From Dermatemys mawii (lineage: Eukaryota > Chordata > Testudines > Dermatemydidae): a DNA stretch of 64,000 nucleotides. The position numbers and the translations under genes were made by a program. Under the pieces are notes generated by a model. The model ran no database searches. It was not told the origin of the DNA and was given only the letters and a program-made list of their open reading frames with translations. Within the stretch, counting starts at the first letter, position 1; every line of letters begins with the position of its first letter. Positions 33,233 to 44,370 of the stretch are shown here, piece after piece. The stretch spans positions 29,641,915 to 29,705,914 of the forward strand of contig ML677343.1 of NCBI GenBank assembly GCA_007922305.1, given 5' to 3'.

Positions 33233-35062
33233 TTGCCCCAGGAACTCCTGTGTGAAATTCATGCTCTGGATAATTATAGTGGTTCCTTTTGCCCTTAAAA
33301 ACTGTGACCAGCCTGGGTGTTGAATCCAAATCCAAATGTTGCCACTCCGTCTCATTTCTACTAGATGTAGTCTCTTGATCTGAGCAGGCTTGGATAAAGA
33401 CAGATTTCAAAGAAGGCCTCGCGGGTGAGATGGCATTTACTGACTGTATTTTAGGGCGGGCATAAGCTATTCCACAGATTGCTTGGAGCTCTGTATGACA
33501 CTGCTTGTGATCAGTTTCTGTTCTGCTTTTACACAGAGAGTACATCACAGCTTTACTGGTACACCACACTGATTATTTTAATTAAAAAAAAAAAAAAGAA
33601 AAAGAAAGCTCAAGGCAACATTCTTGCATATGAAGTACTCTAGCCCTAAAGGTGCGATGAAAGCATAATCCTGCACATAACCCTTAGTTCTACTGCCTAA
33701 AATAATACTTCAGGATGCTGGCAGGGGAATAGTGCACTTCCTGTGAGTGTTTCAATTCACATTCTCCCAAAAATAACACAGAGACTGTTAACACCTGCAC
33801 TTTTCAACGTTTCCTTGTTAACAAGGAGATTAATGGGTTCCATTCAGAGTGGACCTTTTTGACCTCATTTATGATGTTGGGAAACTCAGGAAATTGCTTG
33901 CTAATCCAAATCTTGATAATCTCAGTATCCTTTAAAAAAACCCAACAATCTCCCCCCAACAACATGGATCAGAACATAGAGGCAGGAGTTCTATTTTCCA
34001 AAGATCCAGAATAAATAATTCTTCACAAAGGGTTATAAAATAATGAATGGATCTTGCATTAAAAATGAAGCAGAACAGTGAAGTGGTAATTCAGTAAATT
34101 ATAGAACTAACTGGCTAGTCCCTGTAAATAGTATCATTACATACAGAAGACGAGCAGTGATTTCTAAGGAAGAAAGAAGGGCGAGCCCTCTCTCTCTGTT
34201 CTTCATAAACAGTCTGTGGTTTCCCATTCATTTATTTCACATTGGTTAGGGGATTGCGTTGGTTGTGAGGGTAAAAATGACTGAACTGCGATAACACATT
34301 TAAAAGGATTGTCTGAATGTGTGAAAATTTGCATGGGCAAACACCTGTACGAGCAGTTGCAGCTAATGAAACATACACGCAGTCTCAAAGTGGTATTCAC
34401 ATATAAAACATCTATTGAGTGCACCCAGATGTAAGACCAGGAAAACGCACAGGCAGGTGTGTCTGTGTGTAGGCAACTGTATGAGCACAACAAGAAGCGG
34501 TGATGTGTCTATACCACCTCCTCAGTAATATTTTTATTTTACATTTAATGCCTCTTATGAACACTTGGCTACCTCAGAATCTTAGTTTTATTCCAGTTGT
34601 CTCCTCCTTCCCTCCATAGTACTGTTAGTTTAATCCTTAATTGCTGTCCACAGGCTCTCTCCTCCCCCGCCTCCAGCCTTTTCTCACCTCAGCCCAGCTA
34701 ACACTCTATGAAAATATCACTTTTTTTATTTTCACAAACACACACAACTCGAGAAACTTTTCAGAAAAACTGCTTATCAGACACAGGAGTCTGAGAGTCC
34801 TCTTGCTATTTTTATTTCTCCAAATCCAGCATTATTTGTGACACAGGCTGCTTCCAGGGAACCAAAGAAAACTTGCCAAGGTCAGGAAAAGCTTGAATTC
34901 AAAACTGAAATCATCCATGGCCATTTAATTATTATCTGTCTGAGCAGAGCCCAGAACCGGTTAGACATCTAACATTCTAAGATAGAATCCCTGACACTAA
35001 GGGCCGGCGTGCTGTGACAATTTTTATACTGGGGGTGTTGATGATGGAAACCTATATTTGGT
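33233..35062. other. Intergenic DNA, no gene seen
   Basis: Unique-looking sequence with an A-rich tract at about 33583-33608. The 130-codon minus frame 33177-33569 overlaps the MIR fragment at its 3' end and has no domain, so it is not called. No other structure. Confidence 0.4.
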
Positions 35063-35192
35063 AGGGTGACAAGACAGCAAATGTGAAAAATTGGGATGGG
35101 GTGTGGGTGGGGGGTAATAGAAGCCTATAGAAGAAAAAAAGACCCAACAATCGGGACAGTCCCTATAAGATCAGGACATCTGGTCACCCTAG
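35063..35192 (+). mobile_element. hAT-type MITE, GGGTGACC family, copy 2
   Basis: Starts AGGGTGACAAGACAGC and ends ACATCTGGTCACCCTAG. Target word TATTTGGT (35055-35062) against TATTTGGG (35193-35200), 7 of 8 matching. Internal words GTGAAAAATTGGGATGGGG and AATCGGGACAGTCCC match the 40-kb copy. 130 bp. Confidence 0.88.
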
Positions 35193-35346
35193 TATTTGGG
35201 GTTTGTTATTACTACAGTACTTCAAGCCACGGGGTGTGGCAGCACCCCCGCTAAGGTTAGACCCTACAATCTAAGAATTTCAGGATGGTAAATCTCAAAG
35301 ATCCAGCTAAACATGAGGGTATTGTCTGTTATAACATATGTGCTGT

Positions 35347-35505
35347 CAGTCCTTAATTTGTAATGAAAGAAGTGCCAGGACACAAGGAATTAGGTGCTGG
35401 AACTCGAGCATTTTGTAACTGATGCAGCAAGCTAGAGGTGCCGGGGCTATGAACTGCCAAGCCTGGAGGTGTCAGGGATCAGCCCTGGTACTAATTAAGC
35501 ACTGC
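35347..35505. repeat. Probable MITE, TCCTTAATTTGTAATGAAAG...ACTAATTAAGCACTGCC
   Basis: The left word CCTTAATTTG and the right words CTAATTAAGC, together with AGTGCCAGGACAC and GGATCAGCCCTGGTAC, resemble a turtle DNA repeat with loosely inverted ends. Assignment is tentative. Confidence 0.35.
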
Positions 35506-36362
35506 CTACTATATTTACTGTAAGAGAGGAATCCCCTATTCAGCAGTTCTCACTAGAGATCAGTAAATCTCCTAAGCACATGACAAACACTAGCCACGTT
35601 ACTTAATACGGTTCTGGTTGCTGTTCAGATATTATACTACTGTGGGTGGTATAAGAACCTGAATAGAACAGAACAGGTTTTAAGTCTGATCAACCCTACT
35701 GAAAGTCAAAACACTGCATAACAACCTTTCACTGAGTTACCTCTGTACACAGTGAGCCATTTTGTCATAGCTATATGGTAACAGACTCATAGTAACGCCA
35801 CAGGAAACAACAGTAACTATGTGGTATTGCTCATTTGTGGTACTGTGTTATTTCCTGATAACATGTGCTACCATTGTAGCCATTTTCACTAGGTGTAATA
35901 ATTAAATCAGCACAAGTTGTTTTGCAGCTATTAGATGGGGGAGGGGGAGAAAAGCAATTTTGCCATTTCAACCCATTTGCTTAATAGGAAGTTTTCCACA
36001 ATTGGGCTAAGTACAGTAGGTCTTGTGGGTATACACGGCAATTTAAAGCAGAAACTCTAAAGGTCATGCCACCAAGGGCTAATAGAAGGAGTCTATTGTT
36101 TATAAAGGCCAGGTTCTACAGCTATACTTGCAGGAAGTACATTGCAAGATGAAGGCTGCTCTTGCCAAAATGTCAGCAAACAGTTTCCCATGCCAAAGTG
36201 TGTGTGTGCGACTCACAAAATGGCATAGTAAACAAAAGCCCATCTGGGCAGTGCTCATCTTAATGAGCATGAGGAGAAAATATCTTCAGACAATATTTGC
36301 ACATTTGCTATGGGCCGGCTCCTAACTCCCTTACACTGGTAACATTGCCTTTGACTTTATGA
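35506..36362. other. Intergenic DNA, no gene seen
   Basis: AT-rich unique sequence with an imperfect GT run near 36195-36210. The 65-codon plus frame at 36128-36325 shows no domain. Confidence 0.4.
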
Positions 36363-37029
36363 CAGGTTTAAGATTAGCAGCCATGTTAGTCTGTATCTGT
36401 AAATAAGACGAGGAAGACTTTTGGCACCTTAGAGACTAACCAGTTTATTTCAGCATAAGTTTTCGTGGGCTATAGCCCATTTCATCTGATGCATAGAATG
36501 GAACAGAAGTAAGGTATATTTATATCCACAGAAAGCAAAAAAAAAAAGTTGTACATTTCCATACCAATTCTAAGAGGCTGTTTAATTTGGATGGGCCATT
36601 ACCACCAGGAGGAAAAAACCTTTTGTAGTGGATCTGTCTGACAGGTGATAAAAATCTTTGAAGGGAACTTAACAGGGAAATGCATTCAATTAGTGTAATG
36701 AGAGCCACTCAGTGTCCCTGTTTAACCCTTGGTTGACAGTGTCCAATTTGCAAATTAATTCCAGTTCCTCATCTTCTCGATGAAGTCTGTTTTGGAAGTT
36801 TTTCTGTTTTAAAACTGATACCTTCAAGTCTTTAATAGAATGGCCATGGAGGTTGAAGAGTTCTCCTACTGGTTTTTGAATGTTATGTTCCTGATGTTAG
36901 ATTTGTGTCCATTTATTCTTTTGTGTAGAGACTGTCCAGTCTGGCCAATGTACATAACATTGTTCCATTCTATGGAACATTCCATTCCATGTGTTCCATT
37001 CTATGCATCTGATGAAGTGGGCTATAGCC
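36363..37029 (-). mobile_element. Penelope-like retroelement remnant with GIY-YIG endonuclease fragment
   Basis: Read on the minus strand from about 36955, one frame gives MYIGQTGQSLHKRINGHKSN, the hallmark of a GIY-YIG nuclease (YIGxT...R..xH). A frame change near 36885 continues with PVGELFNLHGHSIKDLKVSV and then ICKLDTVNQGLNRDTEWL to a stop near 36695. The GHS..DL and GLNRD motifs are typical of the C-terminal endonuclease of Penelope-like elements. A stop and a frame change show decay. The reverse transcriptase is missing. The tail (36363-36504) contains TTGGCACCTTAGAGACTAAC and TCGTGGGCTATAGCCCA. Inverted 37-bp copies (36468-36504 and 36993-37029, 35 of 37 matching) flank the coding remnant, consistent with the unusual terminal structure of this element class. 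Confidence 0.88.
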
Positions 37030-38011
37030 TGTGTAAGTAGGCCCTGCATACTGTCGTCAGAGACAGTGACATTCTGAAACCTCCAGGTAGGCGAGATAAC
37101 TCAGACCATAGGCCACCACTTCAAGTTGCAGGTGCAGTCATGTTTTTTATTATTATGGGAAGTAAAGCTTTTGGGGAATGACATCCTGGAGAACAGCTTT
37201 GCAGGATTTAATGGCAGTGGCCAATTGGCCCAAAGATCGGAGTATGATCAATAAAATCTTTTGGAAACAATATATCTAGAAATTCAGTGTTTGGGCTACC
37301 CATTGTAGGACGGGTATTCAAAGGTAACCACAGCCAAGGGAATTACCATTAACCAACCAACCTGTTTGTCACTTGTATTTAGAGGGTAGATTTCAAACCA
37401 ATTTTTGTGGGAGTCATTTTTAAGCCTGAAATGAATGAATGGATCATTTCACCTGATTTTCCCAACTGCACATAAATGAAAATGTCAAGACTGGGAAACT
37501 GCTGAACTCCAAAACATTCTTTTTTTAAATGTCAGTCAAGAAACAGGGTTTGTTTTTCCTAAACTGCTACGCAATATGTAGCTAGTTAATAGATTATGAA
37601 AAATAGGATTCTTCATCCAAGCAAAAATGCAAAGCGCCCTGCTCAAGAACGAGCTATAGCTTCACTACTACCATCATCAGCATCCTCCAATGTTTGTTTA
37701 TCCTGCCTCTCAAAGTAAAGTTGAAGAAACATCTCTCTAATACTTGCCCTGAAGTCACAGACTTCTGGTGCCTTTTCTGATTCTCCTTTGTCACTCTGTT
37801 TCTTTTGCAGTAGCTCCATTCATCTTTGTCTAGTCTGTTCACTTCAACACAACACATATTTAAAAAGCCGTGAACATCATTTTTTGTACAGCTGCAGATT
37901 TTTTGATTATTAGAACGCTGGTGTTCCAGTCAATCTTCCATTAACGATTTAATTAAAAACAAAACAAAGCATACGCTACACAGCTGTGTCTGAGTCACGT
38001 TGAAGATACTG
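37030..38011. other. Intergenic DNA, no gene seen
   Basis: AT-rich; no repeats recognised and no frame above 67 codons. It borders the long inverted repeat. Confidence 0.4.
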
Positions 38012-38183
38012 TTCTGTTCTATTTCTCATGGTCTTTGAAGGCAGCAAACATCTTCTATTTTAGTCAACTGTTCTATTCATCAGTTCTCTAAAAACCACCA
38101 GCTTCTGTCAGGAACCCATGTGCCTGTGTGGGAGGGAATGTTGATAATGTTAGTCCCCTATTTAGCAATGTACTTAACTGCCT
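38012..38183 (+). repeat. Long inverted repeat, left arm (172 bp)
   Basis: Exact-length counterpart, on the other strand, of 38738-38909. I count 4 mismatches and no gaps across 172 bases. Starts TTCTGTTCTATTTCTC and ends TACTTAACTGCCT. No coding frame, no tRNA-like fold and no match to a family I know. See the finding on the 898-bp structure. Confidence 0.95.
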
Positions 38184-38737
38184 GAAATGAGACAAATGTC
38201 AAGTGGTTCTTGAAGTTCTTCTAATGCCCTAGTGGGAAAACCCATTTTTACAGCTAATTAAAGGGGATCAGTTACAGCATAGACTAATCACAAGTGGACT
38301 TTAAACAGGTTAGTATTTGTGACCAAGTTCATTCTCGCAGCTAGAAGCAAATCATGAAATATGGGCGGGGGGAGAGGCGGAAGGGAATTATGACCATGAG
38401 CAAGAGAAATTCAGGAATCCAGTGCAGAAGAAATGGAGAGATGGAATCTATTTTGAGCAGAAGAGAGGAGAGATGATGGTATTGTTGCCCTAGAGGGATA
38501 TCAAAGTAAGCAGCGATAGAAAAGGTCCCTCAGTTCTGTGAGATCCTAAGGATGGCAAATTGCTGGAAGTCAGGAGGAGATAGTTAAAAGATAGCAACAA
38601 GAAGCCATGGAGCACAGCTCCCTCCATGACAGAAACGGGATTGATGAAAGGCAGGCAGCTGTGATGAGGGGCTCGCTATTTGGCAAAGAGTATAGTCATA
38701 ATGACCTCAAGTCCCATACCAAGGCCCCAGTTCATCA
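38184..38737. other. Spacer between the inverted-repeat arms (554 bp), no gene
   Basis: Unique-looking, A/G-rich in the middle (about 38370-38480). No open frame of 60 codons or more was found, no transposase motif and no repeat signature. The identity of the spacer does not reveal what carried the arms. Confidence 0.5.
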
Positions 38738-38909
38738 AGGCAGTTAAGTACATTGCTAAACAGGGGACTAACATTATCAACATTCCCTCCCACACAAGCA
38801 TATGGGTTCCTGACAGAAGCTGGTGGTTTTTAGAGAACTGATGAATAGAACAGTTGACTAAAATGGAAGATGTTTGCTGCCTTCAAAGACCATGAGAAAT
38901 AGAACAGAA
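38738..38909 (-). repeat. Long inverted repeat, right arm (172 bp)
   Basis: Reverse complement of 38012-38183 with 4 differences. Starts AGGCAGTTAAGTACATTGC and ends GAGAAATAGAACAGAA. The flanks of the two arms (left ...GATACTG, right ATGAGAAT...) do not show an obvious target duplication. Confidence 0.95.
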
Positions 38910-40275
38910 ATGAGAATTGTGAGCCTGATTCACCAATGAATCAGTCCAGTTTTACATAGGTGGCTCCTCCTTTGATTTCAGCGGAGTTAGTCCAGCATAA
39001 GCCTGGAATAACACAAGGGTGAATTAGGAACCAGGGATTTAATCATTTAATAGTAAGAGAACACATTTCAGAGGGAAAAAAATCTTCATGACTATTCTGG
39101 TGCAGTTCTCCTTTCACCTACACTGGTGAAATCCCATTGGTTTAAATGGATTTATAGCTGATTTACAAAGGTGTAAGAGCAGAAGCAGACTCAGGAGAGG
39201 AATAGCTCAGTAATGCACATCAGAAACTTCTGAAAAAAGTGTTAAGCATTGTTGGGAAGCAGGAAGAGTTGGACTGAAACGGATGTTCAACTGGGAGCAA
39301 GTTCCCTACCCTAAAATAAGTAATTAGATTCTTTTTTGCCAATTATAAAGAATGAGATGGTTGATTTGGATGTTATGTTCCACCTCAAATGCTTACTTTG
39401 CAATTATTCCAATCCTGTCCATGGGCTTCCTAGTTTCTCTAATTGCCTGCATGCCAAGCTAAACATATAGATATTTAAAAACCAAAGAACAGAACCAAAG
39501 ATGTTTCAAAACCTGCTTTGCTTTGGGGCAGAATGACTGTAGCACTGTTTCTACACATGCAAGGATACTTTTGTGCTAATCAGGGAGAGCAAACTCCTGG
39601 GTGAAACGTTATTCGTCCGTCTGAGCATCAGCTAATGGCAGAAACACTTTTGTAGCGTGTAGATAGAGTCTGACAGTATCTGCTTAAGATAGGTTCTCCA
39701 CCTCCCCAGCATTAATGAAATTTCACATTTCCCCAAATAAAATGCCCAGAGGTTCCTGCACAAGATGCAGCTGCTGTGCTGCAGCCATTGAAAAAGAGCA
39801 GCAAATGAAAATTCAGAGCGAGACAGTTTTGACTGAACTGCTCTGGTCTTGGTTTCAATTCTTCTGGCTGATTTGATCAGATCTACTGAAATCAGAAACA
39901 GTGGGCCATGGGAGTGGAGGAGTTGGTACAGTTTTACTGGTTTAGTAGGCAAGTGGGAAAGAAAGAGGCCCAACGAGACCAAAGGAAGAAGGGGAAACAA
40001 ATTGGCTAGGGCATCAGAAGACTCTTCCAGAGAATTTATTCTGAGCAGCTTGCACTGAGACTATAAATGGGCCCAGATCCGAACTCTTCCAAATTCCAGA
40101 ACTGCTTGAAGCTGAGCTTTCAGTTCTGACTCAGCTTTAAGTGAGAAGGAAAATATCCTCAAGATGCATATTCTGTGTTCTGATTGTATATCATTTCTCA
40201 GCCTATTTATCCTTCTGTCCTTGTCATTCATATCCAGTAGATTCTTCGGATACACTTAATCATATGTAGCAGACA
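38910..40275. other. Intergenic DNA with a palindromic scrap, no gene seen
   Basis: Around 39090-39185 words such as GGTGCAGTTCTCC, CACTGGTGAAATCCCATTGG and ATTTACAAAGGTGTAAG belong to the palindromic 'TGATTTACACC' group. Open frames up to 122 codons (minus 39632-40000) without a domain. No exon call. Confidence 0.4.
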
Positions 40276-40293
40276 CTAACCCTAACCCTAACC
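40276..40293 (-). repeat. Three telomere-type units, CTAACCCTAACCCTAACC
   Basis: Three perfect units of the vertebrate telomere repeat in the CCCTAA orientation inside otherwise ordinary sequence. Very short interstitial telomeric sequence. Confidence 0.95.
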
Positions 40294-40350
40294 TTTTATC
40301 TGACTACCATACCGTTTGGCTTGACTGCTGGGGTTTTGACTACTATAGAT

Positions 40351-40472
40351 AGGGTGACCAGAGAACACGTGAAAAATTGGGATGGGGGTTTGGGGTAATA
40401 GGAGTCTATATAAGGAAAAGACCCAAAAATCGGGACTGTCCCTATAAAAATTGGGACATCTGGTCACCCTAA
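40351..40472 (+). mobile_element. hAT-type MITE, GGGTGACC family, copy 3
   Basis: Starts AGGGTGACCAGAGAACACG and ends ACATCTGGTCACCCTAA. Flanking words CTATAGAT (40343-40350) and CTATAGGC (40473-40480) share 6 of 8 bases. Body words GTGAAAAATTGGGATGGGG, GACCCAAAAATCGGGACTGT. 122 bp, same orientation as the 35-kb copy. Confidence 0.88.
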
Positions 40473-41257
40473 CTATAGGCAAAAGATGACTAAAGTAAGG
40501 GGACATGTCTAAGTTACTCCATTGTCCTAAAAAGTCCATAGTCTGCTGTTGAAAATAAAACTGGAATTGGCTGGAGGAAGGTGACATTTTTCTCTGAGAC
40601 AGCTGAAGGAAGCTTGCTAACTGCTGTCCAGGATATCCGGAACTTGGCAGATTCCTTTCTTCTCCCTGAGTTTGCTCACTGAAGGTTTTCTGTTTATCTT
40701 ACAAAAGTCTGTTCCTCTCTGACAGGTGTCCTGAGTGCAGCAAAAATGTGTTGGCTAGGGACACTCTATGGGGAGTTAGTTTCTGGGTTTCTTCTAAGGA
40801 GGAATGGGAGATTCTCTGCAAAAGGAAAAGCATTGCAAGGATTATAGATCGGTAACAATGTTCCTTTCTATATTTAGTCATCTTACAATATGTGTTTCAT
40901 TTTAGCAGCAGTAGTAAAAAATCTGAGATTTGAGAGACTGCATAAAAATCAGAGATCTAATAGAGCCAGACTGCCTGAGAGCTTTTGGATTTTAAATTAA
41001 TACAGGCAAAGAAAGCATGGCTGGGTTTGCAATATTTTGTCAAAATCAAAACTAGGGTACTAAGATCTGGGTTTCATTTCATCTGAACCACTGAAGTTCA
41101 AAGGAATTGAATTAAGAAGCTCAGTTTTGGCCTTTCTTTTAAGTATTTAATGTGGTGGGGGTTTAATAGGATGTGTGTCAGTTGGGTGGTTTAAACATTC
41201 TTTTAAAACCTTTATTTTAGCTCCTTTCCACTTCTCCAGTAGTAAAGCGAGCAGGAG
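40473..41257. other. Intergenic DNA, no gene seen
   Basis: Unique-looking; no repeat or exon recognised. Confidence 0.4.
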
Positions 41258-41345
41258 GAAGAAAGATCTAGTGGTCAGAGCTGGGGACAGAGAGCCTGGA
41301 TTCTCAGCCCTGCCTCTGGACTCTCTATGTACTCTTTGGCAAGTC
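41258..41345 (+). repeat. MIR/CORE-SINE fragment, weak
   Basis: GTGGTCAGAGCTGGGGACAG, GGATTCTCAGCCCTGCCTCT and CTTTGGCAAGTCATTTTGAT follow the MIR order (tRNA-like part, then GGCAAGTCACTT core) but are diverged. Confidence 0.55.
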
Positions 41346-42084
41346 ATTTTGATGTGTTTAGCTGAAAAGTGCTATACGAACACTATTGAAAAGCCCAGCC
41401 AGGTTGTCATCATCATGAGGCAAAATGACTAGTGGGTTTAATAATACCTAAATTGCATGAGAGAGTTGACTGAATAAGTACTTCAGCTTTCGGTACACGA
41501 GTACTGAAACCGTTCTTGCTTCTGTCAGATCTGTTAGTACCACACCATCCAAGATGTGCTATAATCATCCAAAAATTCAGTGCCTGTGTGCACTGCTATG
41601 TTGCTTATGGACAGGAAAAGGCAATGAACGTAGTTAAGTTTTGTTTGGGGGTTTGCTTTCTTTTTTTTTTTGGAAATGTGAATACTAGAAGAGAATGAAT
41701 CAGCAAATGCAGGGTAAAAAAAGGCGTTTCACTAATAAAATAAGTCAGAAGAGGACAGAAAACAGCTATTTACACTGTCCCCATGTGCACAGACAACCAA
41801 CTGCCTACGCTAGCTTTTCAGGCCCAAACTCAATAAAGCATATTGGCTTGTGCTTAACTTTGAGCACATGCTTAAGTCCCATTAAATCAAACGGACTTAA
41901 GCGCAAGCTTAGTTGCTTTGATGAGCTGGAATGGTCTTGAATCTGTGTTTAAGTGCTTAGTTGAAGTGGGGCTCTTCATCACAGATCACATCATCATGGG
42001 AGCCAGAAACCAATAACCCTATCATACCAGTCCTTTTTATACAACTGCACAGAAGGTTCAGCCAGCATTTTGCAAGGAGTTCTG
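41346..42084. other. Intergenic DNA with an old palindromic repeat
   Basis: Around 41820-41930 the words TTGTGCTTAACTTTGAGCAC, ATGCTTAAGTCCCATTAAAT and ACGGACTTAAGCGCAAGC form a loose inverted repeat of the 'GCTTAAGTCC' foldback group, also seen in part near 47945-48005. No gene. Confidence 0.4.
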
Positions 42085-42450
42085 TATCTTGGGCATAAAT
42101 ATGTAACTACAGAGAATTCTTTCCCAGATCTCTGGCTGGTGGGTCTTACCCACATGCTCTGGGTCTTAACTGAGCACCATATTTGAGGTCAGGAAGGAAT
42201 TTTCCCCCAGGTCAGATTGGCAGAGACCCTGGGTTTGAGATTTTTTTTGCCTTCCTCTGGAGCATGGGGTATGGTTCATAAACTCATGTAAATAGTGGAT
42301 TGTCTATAACTCCAGGTGTCTAAAGTCTTGAGAACTTCAGTAACTCAGCCAGAGGTTACAGGAGTGGGTGAGTGAAGTTCTATAGCCTGCAGTGTGCAGG
42401 AGGTCAGATTAGATGATCACCATGGTCCCTTCTGACCTTAAAGTCTACCA
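42085..42450 (+). mobile_element. CR1-type 3'UTR, plus strand, longer copy
   Basis: Runs from CTACAGAGAATTCTTTCCCA through GGTCAGGAAGGAATTTTCCC, CTTCCTCTGGAGCATGGGG, GAACTTCAGTAACTCAGCC to CAGATTAGATGATCACCATG and GTCCCTTCTGACCTTAAAG. The second half matches 25475-25676 and the first half matches the complement of 57430-57600. No coding part remains. Confidence 0.8.
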
Positions 42451-42784
42451 ATCTGGGCTAAAACTTTATACACAAGCTCTTTCTAGAAGTTTTTATTTTT
42501 GTTTAAGATCACTATGGCTGATGAATGTGTTTTGGAAAGGAAATGCACAAAGACAACCAAGTGCTATGGATTTTACAAAAAGGAGAACGATATGGGCAAC
42601 CTAGAGGATACAAATTTGGTCTCACCCTCCTTTTACAGCCCAGCATTTTGTTAGGTCACTACTGCTAGAGAACTGTCAGATGAAAGAAGAAAAACATTGT
42701 CCTTCACGAGCCATACAGAAATAACGGCGATTGGATGAGTGCTGTTAGGCCAGTGAGGTCTTCTTTACTGCTGAAAAGTAATTT
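42451..42784. other. Intergenic DNA, no gene seen
   Basis: Nothing recognised. Confidence 0.4.
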
Positions 42785-42862
42785 GAGCCAGATCCTCAGT
42801 CTGTGGAAACTGATCATCCTCCACTGAAGTCAATGGGATTGAGGCCAGTTTACACCATCTGA
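42785..42862. repeat. Palindromic MITE, AGCCAGATCCTCAG...CACCATCTGAC
   Basis: GCCAGATCCTCAGTCTGTGG at the left, CACTGAAGTCAATGGGATTG in the centre, GGCCAGTTTACACCATCTGA at the right: the order of the 'CCAGATCCTCAGCTGGTGTAAA' foldback group, also at 44371-44440 and 60744-60832. Confidence 0.55.
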
Positions 42863-44370
42863 CTAAAATAGTATTAAACAAACTCACATTGTAGGCCTAA
42901 GAACAGTGAGGGTTTCTCTTTAACGAGAGGGAGGAAAGTTTTAAAGACAGATGGTAGGGGTGATCTACCGGAGCTCACTTTAAAGCCATTTAAAGTGTTA
43001 CTTGGCATATTTCAGTAACAACAGCTTTCATGCCCTCCTATACACTTAAAGCAATCAGCTTGGCCTGGCAAAGATCCAGGTGGACACTTTCTTTACCTCT
43101 TTTATTTTATAGAAAAGAAGTGTCATGGCAAGTCTCCAGTTAATATTAATATACATCACTAATAAGGCAATTCACATTATGGACCTGTGCCTGCTACACA
43201 AAAGGAGTTCAAACACATCCCTGAGAATGCAGAGTGCTGGTGATTTAGAAATTACGATTTCTGGGACAAAGGGTACACTTAAAAAGCAGGATCTCGTAAA
43301 TCTGCCCTCTCTCTGCATTTCTAGATTGTGTGCCTGAGAACTCCCACACTAGATAGCAAGACATATGTAACATTCTTCAAGCCATGAGCCTCAGTCACAT
43401 GATCATTATTGCAAGCACTGAAGTAAAAAGGCTACCTTCAGTCCTGAAATAAGACAGTGGAACTCCTATTTAAGTACACTTGCTCCAAGGCTGAATTTGG
43501 TTCAAAATTACATTGAAAAATTTGCTGTATTCTACAAAGCATCCAAGTCCTCAACATGTTGCTGTTCATTTGCATATCTAGATTATGAGGCATGCTGTGT
43601 GTAAAAGGAGATATTCAAAAGCAGCATTTTAAACTGGTATTTTCAAAGCATTCTAAGCAAGTAAGGCACCAATTTCCATTGGCTTGGACTCCTTTTTCCC
43701 TTAGGCACTTTATTTATAAAGCGTCAAGGCTGTGATTTTCAAAGACCTTCTTACCACAATGAGCTTGGGTAATGGACACATTCCTACCACATGGAGTTTC
43801 CCATTCTGCATATAAAGGTTCTTTAGAGTAGGGTTTAGACTATCTTGAAACTATTCCAAATTTGCGGAATACATTACATTGCCAGATAAAAGTGGCAATA
43901 CATATGCTTTGGTGCCATTCTGACTTGGTGGGTGGGAACACCCAAAACATTGGTGGAAGGGTGTTGGGGACCGTTGAGAGGGGACTGGGAAAGTAAGAAT
44001 ACAGAAAGAAGAATAGGAACAGAAGGAGTGGGTACCTTCTCAATCTACTGAAATCAGTGGGAGGCAAGGATGGTCAGCATCTTGCAGAATTAAACTCCTC
44101 CCAGTGAACACAGCATATTTTACTGAGGTTACTTCATCTCCCTCTCCTTAGCAGGTCAGAGAGGATTCACACAAAGCGAGTCAAAAAGGTACTTTTTACT
44201 TAGTCCTACTGACTTTATTATTCACCTGTTTTCTCTAATTTCCTATGCAATAAGAATATGCCTGGTTCTGCTGACTCATTAGACACAATGAATTCTCAGG
44301 CAGCTTGCTGGTACGCTCCTCTCCTCTGTCTTATTTAAACTAGCCAATTCTTTAGAAAGAGATAACAAAC
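42863..44370. other. Intergenic DNA, no gene seen
   Basis: Contains a loose foldback scrap (TATTTTCAAAGCATTCTAAG near 43637 and GTGATTTTCAAAGACC near 43732). Open frames up to 75 codons, no domain. Confidence 0.4.

Noticed and set aside
33177..33569. 130-codon minus-strand frame
   Set aside because: It ends inside a MIR fragment and shows no domain.
38012..38909. CRISPR-like or phage-like inverted structure
   Set aside because: The sequence is vertebrate; there are only two arms, no periodic repeats and no associated genes.
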